From a virus: a stretch of 37,572 nucleotides of DNA. Under the pieces are notes generated by a model. The model saw only the letters and a program-made list of their open reading frames with translations. It ran no database searches and was not told the DNA's origin. Below are positions 22,167 through 28,023 of the stretch, one piece after another. The translations under genes and the position numbers were made by a program. The stretch covers positions 1-37,572 of IMG/VR virus record IMGVR_UViG_3300027985_000763; one strand, given 5' to 3'. Each line of letters begins with the position of its first letter. Within the stretch, counting starts at the first letter, position 1.

Positions 22167-22586
22167 TTAAAATTTAATACCGCCATTTATAGTAGCGTTA
22201 TTTCCGACAACTCCAACTCTGTTGCCTTTACGGTTGACGCTTCCACCGGCATCAATCCCGCCGCTGACATAGCCACAGTTCACTGAGCCGCCAGCATTTA
22301 CATTCCCATTAATATCACCACAGTTCACTGAGACGCCAGCGTCAACTTTGCCAGTGATGCTGCCCGAACACTGTAATGCCCCATATGTCTTGACGTTCCC
22401 GTGCACATTGCCATTGACTGTAACAGGAGCTTCGGAATTAATGCTTGCCGTTTCTCCGGAAATAACAACTTCCAAAATTTTACCGGAAGAGTCTCCAGCA
22501 TTGACTTCCTTACCGTCGATAAAAACGCGATCATTTATAACCGTGATATTTGACCCGTGGAAGGTCTTGCCGTTTATTGTAATCAT
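22167..22586 (-). CDS. Bactofilin-like right-handed beta-helix protein
   Basis: 139 aa, GAGGAG site. After a short N-terminal segment (MITINGKTFHGSNITVINDR) the protein consists of repeated 5-8 residue strands: ISGETAS, VTVNGNVHGNV, SGSITGKVDAG, CGDINGNVNAG, CGYVSGGIDAG, NRKGNRVGVVG. This is the stacked-strand pattern of bactofilins/polymer-forming cytoskeletal proteins. Whether it polymerises is unknown. Repeated Cys-Gly pairs are unusual. It lies between the annealing-protein gene and a small gene before ssb. Confidence 0.65.
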   Translation of the reverse strand: MITINGKTFHGSNITVINDRVFIDGKEVNAGDSSGKILEVVISGETASINSEAPVTVNGNVHGNVKTYGALQCSGSITGKVDAGVSVNCGDINGNVNAGGSVNCGYVSGGIDAGGSVNRKGNRVGVVGNNATINGGIKF

Positions 22587-22661
22587 CTAATTTTCTCCTC
22601 ATATCTCTGTTAATGTGGTCTATCTACCCAAGCCCATGCCACAGAGTCGGGGCGGTTAGTA

Positions 22662-23315
22662 TCAATCTTTTTTTTGCGTTGTCCCGGCTGCCTGTTGGAT
22701 ATTCGGGCCAGTAGGGGGCGGATTGCCAAACCCCATATCCGCCGGGGTTGCTGGCTGGACTGACTGCTCGGTGGTTGCCTTAGTTGTCTCGATATTGAGC
22801 ATATCCTCCATTTCCGCATCGGACGCCATGAAAGCCATTTGTCCAACTAGGTCAAGGGTGGCCCGTCGTTTTGCCTTCGTCTCCGCTTTCATGATCGCGT
22901 GACAAAAATCAGTCCCGGTCATCAACTGCCCTTTGGCTGATGATAATAATGATACAGCGCCGCAATTTTCAGTATACCGTCCGTCCGGAAGCGTTGCCCT
23001 GACTGTCACTATATAGCAATCGTTAACTGTCTCGCGTGAAATTACGCTGTGACTGATCTTGTGCAGGTGATTAAGCTGTTGCGCTCCAGACCGTCCGCAA
23101 TATAAGACCTCTTTCCCTTGAAATTTTACGATCTGGAGGGGCTGCGTCATGGGATCAAGGCCGAGCCTCTTACACACGGCGTGATAATACGCTACCTTAT
23201 CGGCAATCGACAGTACTGCGAGATTCCCTTCGATCACGAGATTTCCGATAATGTAATCTTCCTGCGGCGTAAGTTCCTGCGGCGTCACCGCTGCTACCAT
23301 GCTGTTGCTTGTCAT
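22662..23315 (-). CDS. Putative single-strand annealing / recombination protein (Rad52/ERF-like)
   Basis: 217 aa, AAGGAGG site. Next to a RecE-like exonuclease, its expected partner. The central MKAETKAKRRATLDLVGQ (about residues 145-160) with TENCGAVSL before it is the signature of a phage protein group that accompanies such exonucleases; annealing (ERF/Rad52-like) activity is inferred. The C-terminal ~35 residues are Gln/Pro/Ala-rich, ending KKD. I cannot state whether it is a RecT homologue. Confidence 0.6.
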   Translation of the reverse strand: MTSNSMVAAVTPQELTPQEDYIIGNLVIEGNLAVLSIADKVAYYHAVCKRLGLDPMTQPLQIVKFQGKEVLYCGRSGAQQLNHLHKISHSVISRETVNDCYIVTVRATLPDGRYTENCGAVSLLSSAKGQLMTGTDFCHAIMKAETKAKRRATLDLVGQMAFMASDAEMEDMLNIETTKATTEQSVQPATPADMGFGNPPPTGPNIQQAAGTTQKKD

Positions 23316-23325
23316 GTGCGCCTCC

Positions 23326-24252
23326 TTACAGATAGAGTTTTATACTTTCAGGGTTTCTGTATCCACGCGCCGGGCATCCGGATGTTTTCCAGTCATGATA
23401 TTCGGAAACGAGCGATTTGTAAGCCTGCATAGCATATTCCCGGCTCTGGCTGTCTATTGTCAAGGCTTGGCATAAAAACGGCGGCTTTTTTTCGGCAAAA
23501 AGAAAAATCATTGGGAAGGTGTGACCTGACTTGACTGCTGATAGTCCCTCCGTGTAATGTATATCCTGTATCCAGTATCTGCTTTTGACCATCGCCCGGC
23601 CTTGCGACATTGATGCACTTGTTTTTAAATCAAAAACAAGTGTTGCATTATCAGCCGAGCGCGTAATATAAGCGTCCGGCAGGGCTTTCTTGTCGCTCCA
23701 GTAGAGCGGCTGCTGGAAGGTGCACATCGTAAAAAAATCGCCGACCTTGCCGCGTACAGTCTGCCCGGAGCGTAGTTCAGGATAGATAAATTCTGTTTTG
23801 AGCATGTTCACCGCCATCTGGCAAAGCATCGCGAATTCATCGGCAGCAATCGGATAGCAACCGGGGTGTTCCTGACAGGCGTCAAGTATTGCATGTAGCG
23901 CCTTATATGTTCCGTTTAGGGCCGGGGATTCATCTTTTTTCGCTTTCTTGTTGTAGATGTAAAATTGACCAAGATTCGCAGCAGATTCAATCCACGCTGG
24001 ATTGTATGATGCCGGTATATTACCGGAATGCACAAAAAAGCCCTTGCCAAACTCGCCATAAACCGGGTCTTTTCCGGAAAGAGTGTCCAGCAGGACAGCC
24101 TCGAAAGCATTACCGATAGCCATCTCTTGTGACATACGCCTTTCGGCCAACCGCATCAGGGCTATGTCGGGACCGTCATAAAAATCAGCTAGCGAGGAAT
24201 AGTTGATCCCTCCATGCTGCCTATATTCGGATATTTCTTTTTTGTTTGCCAT
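23326..24252 (-). CDS. RecE-like PD-(D/E)XK exonuclease
   Basis: 308 aa, GGAGG site. The PDDEXK core is visible: GNAFEAVL (residues 47-54), the PD-x(14)-D-LK block with D193, D208 and K210 (ALPDAYI ... FDLKTS), and the QxxxY motif at 229-233 within WIQDIHYTEGL. This layout is that of RecE/DUF3799 exonucleases that resect 5' ends so that an annealing protein can act. It is directly upstream of the annealing-like gene. Confidence 0.82.
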   Translation of the reverse strand: MANKKEISEYRQHGGINYSSLADFYDGPDIALMRLAERRMSQEMAIGNAFEAVLLDTLSGKDPVYGEFGKGFFVHSGNIPASYNPAWIESAANLGQFYIYNKKAKKDESPALNGTYKALHAILDACQEHPGCYPIAADEFAMLCQMAVNMLKTEFIYPELRSGQTVRGKVGDFFTMCTFQQPLYWSDKKALPDAYITRSADNATLVFDLKTSASMSQGRAMVKSRYWIQDIHYTEGLSAVKSGHTFPMIFLFAEKKPPFLCQALTIDSQSREYAMQAYKSLVSEYHDWKTSGCPARGYRNPESIKLYL

Positions 24253-24267
24253 GTGACCTCCATTCTT

Positions 24268-24288
24268 CCCCCGGCATTAAACCGGGGG
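24268..24288 (-). repeat. Hairpin in the 46-base gap before the exonuclease start
   Basis: Perfect 7-bp stem CCCCCGG / CCGGGGG with a 7-nt loop, 5-10 bases upstream of the exonuclease GGAGG. No U-tract, so it could instead affect translation or mRNA stability. Confidence 0.4.
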
Positions 24289-24298
24289 ACTGATTATA

Positions 24299-24733
24299 TT
24301 ACCAGATCGGTTCGATCTCAAATCTGACGGTCAACCAGACAGACGGAGGCTTGTCAATCTCGCTGCCGTAATCGTGTGCGATCTCGTACCCGGCAACAAG
24401 TCGGAGGTCAGGGTATCCGTCGTTTTTTATCGTCTCATACTCATCAACAACATATTCCTGTATGAGGGACATGACATCATGCCCGTCCTTGATAAGATTG
24501 CGGTCAGAGCATCCGTCAGGTGCCGTCATCGGAAATCCATATAGGCACATTGTGACCGGAGGGAAATCGGGGGAATCATATTCAGTCTCCTTTCCGCCGT
24601 ATGTCCCAAGATCATCATTGTGCCGTGTGTCGGTTACATAAAATCCTTCGGTCGTGTCAACTGTTTTGATATGCTTTTCAACGGCCTTTATGATCTCGGC
24701 TATCCAGTCAGATTTGATTGATACAACTATCAT
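24299..24733 (-). CDS. Hypothetical protein, first gene of the recombination unit
   Basis: 144 aa, AAGGAG site. Acidic mixed alpha/beta sequence with an N-terminal amphipathic helix (DWIAEIIKAVEKHIKTV), a Gly/Tyr/Asp-rich loop and C-terminal strands. No family recognised. First gene after a very good promoter, so it is likely made early and in quantity; an inhibitor of a host function is a possible but unproven guess. Confidence 0.55.
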   Translation of the reverse strand: MIVVSIKSDWIAEIIKAVEKHIKTVDTTEGFYVTDTRHNDDLGTYGGKETEYDSPDFPPVTMCLYGFPMTAPDGCSDRNLIKDGHDVMSLIQEYVVDEYETIKNDGYPDLRLVAGYEIAHDYGSEIDKPPSVWLTVRFEIEPIW

Positions 24734-24783
24734 AATTATATCTCCTTGGTTGTGGGTTTCAGTTTTTTTTAAATCTGGGAAGA

Positions 24784-24812
24784 TTTATAGTTTATCCACA
24801 TGCGGTTGTCAA
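24784..24812 (-). promoter_or_regulatory. Strong sigma70-like promoter for the recombination/SSB unit
   Basis: Minus strand: TTGACA (rc of 24807-24812), 17-base spacer, TATAAA (rc of 24784-24789). This is the best sigma70 match in the window; it starts 50 bases upstream of the first gene of the unit and covers everything to the terminator at 21072. Confidence 0.75.
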
Positions 24813-24834
24813 TTAAATATTTTTTATAAACACT

Positions 24835-25053
24835 TTATTTTTTGATTTTCGGCCGTCCAGTTGGTCTGTATTCTACATAGTCAATAGCGTCATCAGAAAA
24901 CAGGTAAACCTTTGTTTTTTTTACGCATACGCCACTGCGGAGAAGGTTGTTTTTGGCTTGCAATAAGAGAGCAGTCATTGATATTTTGTGCCCCCTATCT
25001 CTTATCATTTCAAGCAGTTCACGCGTTGTAATATGATAAACCCTTACTGTCAT
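24835..25053 (-). CDS. Small DNA-binding protein with AT-hook-like tail
   Basis: 72 aa from ATG 25053 (GGAGG six bases upstream). The first ~50 residues look like a winged HTH (ELLEMIRDRGHKISMTALLLQ), and the C-terminus ends PTGRPKIKK, an AT-hook-like basic motif. It is the first minus-strand gene of the divergent control region, so it is probably a regulator of early transcription. Confidence 0.62.
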   Translation of the reverse strand: MTVRVYHITTRELLEMIRDRGHKISMTALLLQAKNNLLRSGVCVKKTKVYLFSDDAIDYVEYRPTGRPKIKK

Positions 25054-25099
25054 CAACACCTCCAGTTGTTATGTTCCCAGTTAAAAATAAATCTGTTTA

Positions 25100-25141
25100 T
25101 AAATAATATTATTTGACAGGCATGTCAATATATATTATGGT
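25100..25141. promoter_or_regulatory. Divergent promoters with a palindrome joining the two -35 boxes
   Basis: Plus strand: TTGACA (25113-25118), 17-base spacer, TATGGT (25136-25141), facing the gene at 25201. Minus strand: TTGACA (rc of 25123-25128), 17-base spacer, TATTTA (rc of 25100-25105), facing the gene at 24835-25053. The two -35 boxes form the palindrome TTGACAGGCATGTCAA. A factor bound there would control both directions at once. Confidence 0.68.
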
Positions 25142-25200
25142 CTATCATGTCGATGACGCGGAATAAGCAAACTTTTTTGGATTGATAAAGGAGACGACAA

Positions 25201-25368
25201 ATGATGATTGATACACGGCTCACTGAAGACCAGATACGCAATATGAGCAAGAAGGAACGCGCCGAATTGAAGATAAAACTTGAAGACCGTATCCGCCAGA
25301 AACTGGAAGCGCTGGATGACGACACGCTGGACATGCTTGCAAAACTTTTCGACGGCGCCAGAAAGTAA
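25201..25368 (+). CDS. Small hypothetical protein (early right unit)
   Basis: 55 aa, GGAG upstream; either of two tandem ATGs may serve. Strongly helical and charged (TEDQIRNMSKKERAELKIK, then EALDDDTLDMLAKLF), resembling a short coiled-coil protein. First gene of the plus-strand cluster driven by the divergent promoter. No family recognised. Confidence 0.6.
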   Translation: MMIDTRLTEDQIRNMSKKERAELKIKLEDRIRQKLEALDDDTLDMLAKLFDGARK

Positions 25369-25374
25369 CCGTAA

Positions 25375-25388
25375 GGGCTGGCCAGCCC
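25375..25388. promoter_or_regulatory. 14-bp palindrome GGGCTGGCCAGCCC before the HTH gene
   Basis: Perfect palindrome 21 bases before the ATG of the HTH protein at 25409, within a 40-base intergenic gap. Possible operator or RNA hairpin. Its left part belongs to a 17-bp repeat also present at 25916-25932. Confidence 0.4.
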
Positions 25389-25408
25389 CGCCCGGAAAGG
25401 ATAGGAAT

Positions 25409-25792
25409 ATGATGACAAGTAGGGAAGTCAGGCGGTTCCGGGAACTTTCAGAATTGACTGTCAAGGCCTGCGCTAAAAAATGCGGCTGGACCGACAGAAC
25501 ACAACATGAAATTGAGAAACATAAGCCCCCTGCCGCTTATCAGGTCGCCGCCCTTTGCAGGGTATTCGGGATCGGCTATGACCTTTATCTCAAACCGATG
25601 GTGGCCAGCTCCCATAAATCGTATTTTTATTTTCTGAAATATGGGACTTCGTTCAAGGAAATTGTATACAGGGCCGGGATGTCAGAGAAAAGTTGCCGCG
25701 CTATCTTAAAGGGTAAAATCAAAGCGTCCCGAAAAGCAGAGGCCGCCTTATGGCGAGCGGTTGAAGAGATTGAGGAGGAGATGAATGACTGA
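25409..25792 (+). CDS. HTH regulator with two DNA-binding-like units
   Basis: 127 aa from ATG 25409 (AAAGGATAGG upstream); the longer frame from 25280 is rejected. Residues ~5-55 form a Xre/lambda-repressor-like HTH (REVRRFRELSELTVKACAKK, then the TQHEIEKHK recognition region). A second HTH-like unit follows at ~70-110 (TSFKEIVYRAGMSEKSCRAI). Because no integrase or CI-like repressor is evident, this may be the main switch regulator or an antirepressor-like factor; direct evidence is lacking. Confidence 0.65.
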   Translation: MMTSREVRRFRELSELTVKACAKKCGWTDRTQHEIEKHKPPAAYQVAALCRVFGIGYDLYLKPMVASSHKSYFYFLKYGTSFKEIVYRAGMSEKSCRAILKGKIKASRKAEAALWRAVEEIEEEMND

Positions 25793-26207
25793 AAGCGAAA
25801 TACAGAGAGAGAGCCTAAAAATACTTAAGATGCTTGAGGTCTCCGGTGCTCCCGTCTATTCCACCCGGACAAATTCCGGTAGTGTAAAGGCCAACGGCGG
25901 GTATGTCCACTTATGCCGTAAGGGCTGGCCAGACGTGACTTGCTGTATCGCGGGTCGGTTTGTCGGGATCGAGTTTAAATCTGCAAAGGGCAGCCAATCG
26001 GCAGACCAAAAGGCCGCTGAGGCTGCTATCACAGCGGCGGGCGGCAGGTACGTTGTTATCAGGAGCACTGGCGACTTATTCGATTTTGTTGAAACGGCGT
26101 GGAGCCGGGCGATTAATGACAACACCTTGGCAACCGTGCGGCGGAAATATAATAAGACGGTTGACAGGTTACGCTTGGAGGAGGAATGCACTGGACAGAT
26201 CACTTGA
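25785..26207 (+). CDS. VRR-NUC domain nuclease
   Basis: 140 aa, GGAGGAG site, overlapping the upstream gene by 8 bases. The core KGWPDVTCC (D50) then GIEFKSAKG (E63, K65) and Q76 is the PD-(D/E)XK pattern of the VRR-NUC family, used by phage resolvases and structure-specific nucleases. Length is close to the phage stand-alone form. Likely role: branch cleavage or processing of replication intermediates. Confidence 0.82.
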   Translation: MTESEIQRESLKILKMLEVSGAPVYSTRTNSGSVKANGGYVHLCRKGWPDVTCCIAGRFVGIEFKSAKGSQSADQKAAEAAITAAGGRYVVIRSTGDLFDFVETAWSRAINDNTLATVRRKYNKTVDRLRLEEECTGQIT

Positions 26208-26449
26208 ATAGGATGGCTGGCAAACGGCATATTACTAGACGGCAAATACGCGATGCGATTGAGAGGCCCGTGTATGCGGTTGGGCGCAAGAAAGCGCAAC
26301 TGCTACACCGGGACGGGGTAACTGTCGTTGTCAGAGATAGCGGTATAATCACGGCGTTCCGGCAGACACGGCGAAAGTTTTGGACCAAGCTTGACCGGGC
26401 GCGCCAATTGGCGGAAAAACAATATATTGCGGGGGTAGCGAAATGGTAG
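26186..26449 (+). CDS. DUF4258-like small basic protein
   Basis: 87 aa, overlapping the nuclease by 22 bases, GGAGGAG site. The pattern RHITRRQIRDAIERPVYAVG...VTVVVRDSGIITAF is that of DUF4258, a RelE-superfamily-like fold found in toxins and in phage accessory proteins. Basic C-terminus. A toxin or RNA-binding role is possible; no antitoxin is obvious except the small downstream protein. Confidence 0.55.
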   Translation: MHWTDHLNRMAGKRHITRRQIRDAIERPVYAVGRKKAQLLHRDGVTVVVRDSGIITAFRQTRRKFWTKLDRARQLAEKQYIAGVAKW

Positions 26450-26655
26450 ATATTAATGATAATGATCGGGCGGAAATCGAAAGACTGTCTGAAGAAGTGT
26501 ACACTCTCAGACAGGGATTAATCGATCTGAATTTAATGCAGTCAAGCGCCGAGGTTGATAAGGCGTATAATGTACAGGAATGCAAACTCAGGATCGCAAG
26601 GAAAAAACTGGCAAAAGTAATGAACAGAGCTGTTGACAGCGCGGTCAATGGTTGA
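26443..26655 (+). CDS. Small coiled-coil protein
   Basis: 70 aa, overlapping the upstream gene by 7 bases. Heptad-like hydrophobic spacing (EIERLSEEVYTLRQGLIDL) gives a predicted coiled coil; acidic at the front and basic at the back. Could act with the upstream DUF4258-like protein as a small pair, which is inference from overlap only. Confidence 0.55.
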   Translation: MVDINDNDRAEIERLSEEVYTLRQGLIDLNLMQSSAEVDKAYNVQECKLRIARKKLAKVMNRAVDSAVNG

Positions 26656-26673
26656 TATGTTTCAGTTAAAAAT

Positions 26674-26841
26674 ATGCGACGGCGTGGATGGACACGCGGT
26701 ATATCCCCCATAAGCATGGGAACGAGGATAACTCCGATAAAATCACGGATAGCCGGTATCAAGCCCGGCCCGCACATCAAATTTGAGGCTGGCGGCGTGG
26801 AAGGGGACACGCGCAGGTATGGAAGGATCAGGCACGGATAA
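26674..26841 (+). CDS. Possible small basic protein (weak)
   Basis: 55 aa, ATG with no clear Shine-Dalgarno (ATG 26716 is an alternative, 41 aa). Strongly basic with several Arg-Xaa-Pro and Gly repeats (MRRRGWTRG, GGVEGDTRRYGR). GC at third positions resembles the real genes, which is the only positive sign. Also a short frame 26648-26713 overlaps the upstream stop. Low confidence. Confidence 0.28.
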   Translation: MRRRGWTRGISPISMGTRITPIKSRIAGIKPGPHIKFEAGGVEGDTRRYGRIRHG

Positions 26842-26959
26842 ATACGTTTAGGCGAGCCGAAACCCGCTTGCGATAGCGGTGCCTGCATGTAGTGCACGAC
26901 ATAAAGCCGGAGTGACGCCCGGTCCAGTCTCAAGTCTCAAAAAAAAAGAAAGAGTATCT

Positions 26960-27097
26960 ATGATACATATTATCGCATATACCAAAATCACAGCGGAAGC
27001 CTTTGGGCATTGCGATATGCTGCCTCGATGTAGGGGCGATACCAATAGGCCAAACGGTTATTACAACAGTATCAGCACAGGTGGTTGGAACCTGTAA
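26960..27097 (+). CDS. Possible small protein overlapping the structured RNA (weak)
   Basis: 45 aa from ATG 26960 with AAAGAAAGAG upstream. It shares its 3' half with the RNA structure at 26987-27114, so either the RNA or the protein reading may be accidental. No family recognised; I favour the RNA interpretation. Confidence 0.2.
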   Translation: MIHIIAYTKITAEAFGHCDMLPRCRGDTNRPNGYYNSISTGGWNL

Positions 27098-27160
27098 GCT
27101 GGTCCCGCTGTGATATATAATTCAAGCCCGTCGCGGTTAATCCGGTCGGGCTTTTATTTT
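26987..27160 (+). ncRNA. Candidate structured RNA with four-helix junction and terminator
   Basis: P1: ATCACAGCGG (26987-26996) pairs perfectly with CCGCTGTGAT (27105-27114), enclosing three arms. P2: GGGCAT (27005-27010) with ATGC (27017-27020) and CC (27023-27024). P3: GATAC/GTATC (27038-27042 with 27069-27073), topped by AATAG-CC/GG-TTATT (27044-27062, one bulged G). P4: AGC-ACAGGT (27074-27082) with ACCTGT-AA-GCT (27090-27100). It is followed directly by a terminator. Such a closed, multi-arm architecture in the plus orientation, in a region without a good gene, suggests a functional RNA. It does not fit tRNA. Confidence 0.5.
27124..27160 (+). terminator. Rho-independent terminator
   Basis: Stem AAGCCCG (27124-27130) / CGGGCTT (27147-27153), followed by TTATTTTTTTGG. 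Ends the plus-strand early-right transcript containing the structured RNA. Confidence 0.82.
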
Positions 27161-27165
27161 TTTGG

Positions 27166-27194
27166 TTGACAAGTAGGCACATTTGTCGTATGGA
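27166..27194 (+). promoter_or_regulatory. Promoter for a second short RNA
   Basis: TTGACA (27166-27171), exactly 17 bases, TATGGA (27189-27194); immediately follows the preceding terminator, so it starts an independent transcript. Confidence 0.6.
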
Positions 27195-27201
27195 TAAAGC
27201 A

Positions 27202-27363
27202 TTACAGCGGGGCATGTCCTACGCTGGTGCTCTTTATATAGGCCTTTTTCTCGCATGAGTTGAGCCAGCCTTTTTTTTGTGAGGCTTGGTGGTCCGACCA
27301 AGCGCGTATCTAAATTATGAGTTCTATGATAGACCTCATAACGCCGATACGCGCTTTCTTTTT
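27202..27363 (+). ncRNA. Candidate attenuator-like small RNA with alternative hairpins
   Basis: Three hairpins in a row share arms. H0: CCAGCCT (27265-27271) with AGGCTTGG (27282-27289). H1: GCTTGGT (27284-27290) with ACCAAGC (27297-27303). H2: AAGCGCGTATC (27300-27310) with GATACGCGCTT (27346-27356), containing an inner TTATGAG/CTCATAA stem and followed by TCTTTTTTT. H0 and H1 exclude one another, as do H1 and full H2. No credible gene is present between promoter and terminator. It may be a small RNA or a regulated terminator whose readthrough would run antisense to the ferritin-like gene. Confidence 0.45.
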
Positions 27364-27370
27364 TTAATGA

Positions 27371-27883
27371 TCAATATTTGTGCCGGACACATTCCACTTT
27401 GACCATGCACTCGTACTTTTCCCGCAATTCCTCATCCATGCTCGCCACTGTCGCGCCAGCCTTTTTGAACATCATATCAACTCCAAAAATCTCATTTCTT
27501 TCTTTCATCAGTTTTCTTCTCCACTTGCCCATTTTTTCAAGGGCCAGCGGATCGCTTTCAACGGCTATCATAGCATGTTCATTCAGCAAGCTGATAGTCT
27601 CAGCCTCACATTTTTTCATAACGGTGAGGGCATCAAGCGGGTTGGCATACTCCTGTCGGGGAGCTTCACGGACGGTAATATCCGGCCTGCCGTCGTGGAG
27701 CATGATAAGTTCCGCGATCTTGTGGCCGTAGTGCCAGCGTTCGTGACTCTCATTGAGGGCGAAATGGCTCATGCCGTCAAGCCCGGCAACCATAGCGCTG
27801 ATGGCGATTGCATAGTAAGTGTTCGCAACGTCAAAAAGATGATTCATCAACTTATTATACATATCATACGTTGTTTCGTGCAT
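27371..27883 (-). CDS. Ferritin-like protein
   Basis: 170 aa, AGGAGAG site. Predicted four-helix bundle: ANTYYAIAISAM, then NESHERWHYGHKIAELIMLHDG with an ExxH (E48-R-W-H51) pair, PLDALTVMKKCEAETISLL as helix 3, and a KWRRKLMKERNEIF helix. This is the ferritin/bacterioferritin/Dps-like pattern. The first-helix glutamate that ferritins use as an iron ligand is replaced (T22/Y23 region), so ferroxidase function may be altered. It lies 25 bases after a terminator U-tract, so it may be expressed by readthrough from the operon at 28803 or by attenuation. Confidence 0.68.
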   Translation of the reverse strand: MHETTYDMYNKLMNHLFDVANTYYAIAISAMVAGLDGMSHFALNESHERWHYGHKIAELIMLHDGRPDITVREAPRQEYANPLDALTVMKKCEAETISLLNEHAMIAVESDPLALEKMGKWRRKLMKERNEIFGVDMMFKKAGATVASMDEELREKYECMVKVECVRHKY

Positions 27884-27921
27884 TGCCGTCTCTCCTGATA
27901 TAAGATTTTGAAAAAAAATAA

Positions 27922-27958
27922 AAAGCCCGGCCCGTTATCTACCAACAAGCCGGGCTTT
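27922..27958 (-). terminator. Terminator or attenuator upstream of the ferritin-like gene
   Basis: 10-bp perfect stem AAAGCCCGGC (27922-27931) / GCCGGGCTTT (27949-27958). On the minus strand it is followed by TTATTTTTTTTC, a strong intrinsic terminator. It lies between the 17-codon ORF and the ferritin-like gene, 25-30 bases before the latter's ATG. Confidence 0.82.
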
Positions 27959-27960
27959 AG

Positions 27961-28014
27961 TCAACAGCCGTTGCTACAGTGAGCGACGGGTCTGAGCATA
28001 TACTTACGTGTCAT
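27961..28014 (-). CDS. 17-residue leader-like peptide (MTRKYMLRPVAHCSNGC)
   Basis: ATG 28014 with AAGGAG five bases upstream, a better site than many long genes here; stop TGA at 27961. Basic, with two C-terminal cysteines. It starts 10 bases after the preceding stop and ends two bases before the terminator hairpin, with the ferritin-like gene beyond. The layout resembles leader-peptide attenuation. Alternatives: a small secreted or toxic peptide. No homologue recognised. Confidence 0.5.
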   Translation of the reverse strand: MTRKYMLRPVAHCSNGC

Positions 28015-28023
28015 AACGACTCC

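Noticed and set aside
26648-26713. 21-codon ORF overlapping the stop of the coiled-coil gene
   Set aside because: Reads MVDMFQLKIC and stops quickly; no ribosome site. Could be a translational stepping stone but not supported as a gene.
26842-27120. tRNA gene
   Set aside because: The four-helix fold has arms of the wrong sizes, no acceptor end with CCA-compatible pairing and no T-loop or D-loop consensus. No other tRNA was seen in the window.
27190-27258. 22-aa hydrophobic ORF (MDKALQRGMSYAGALYIGLFLA)
   Set aside because: Its ATG lies within the -10 box of the promoter, so it would not be in that transcript, and the ribosome site is poor. A type I toxin reading is therefore not supported.
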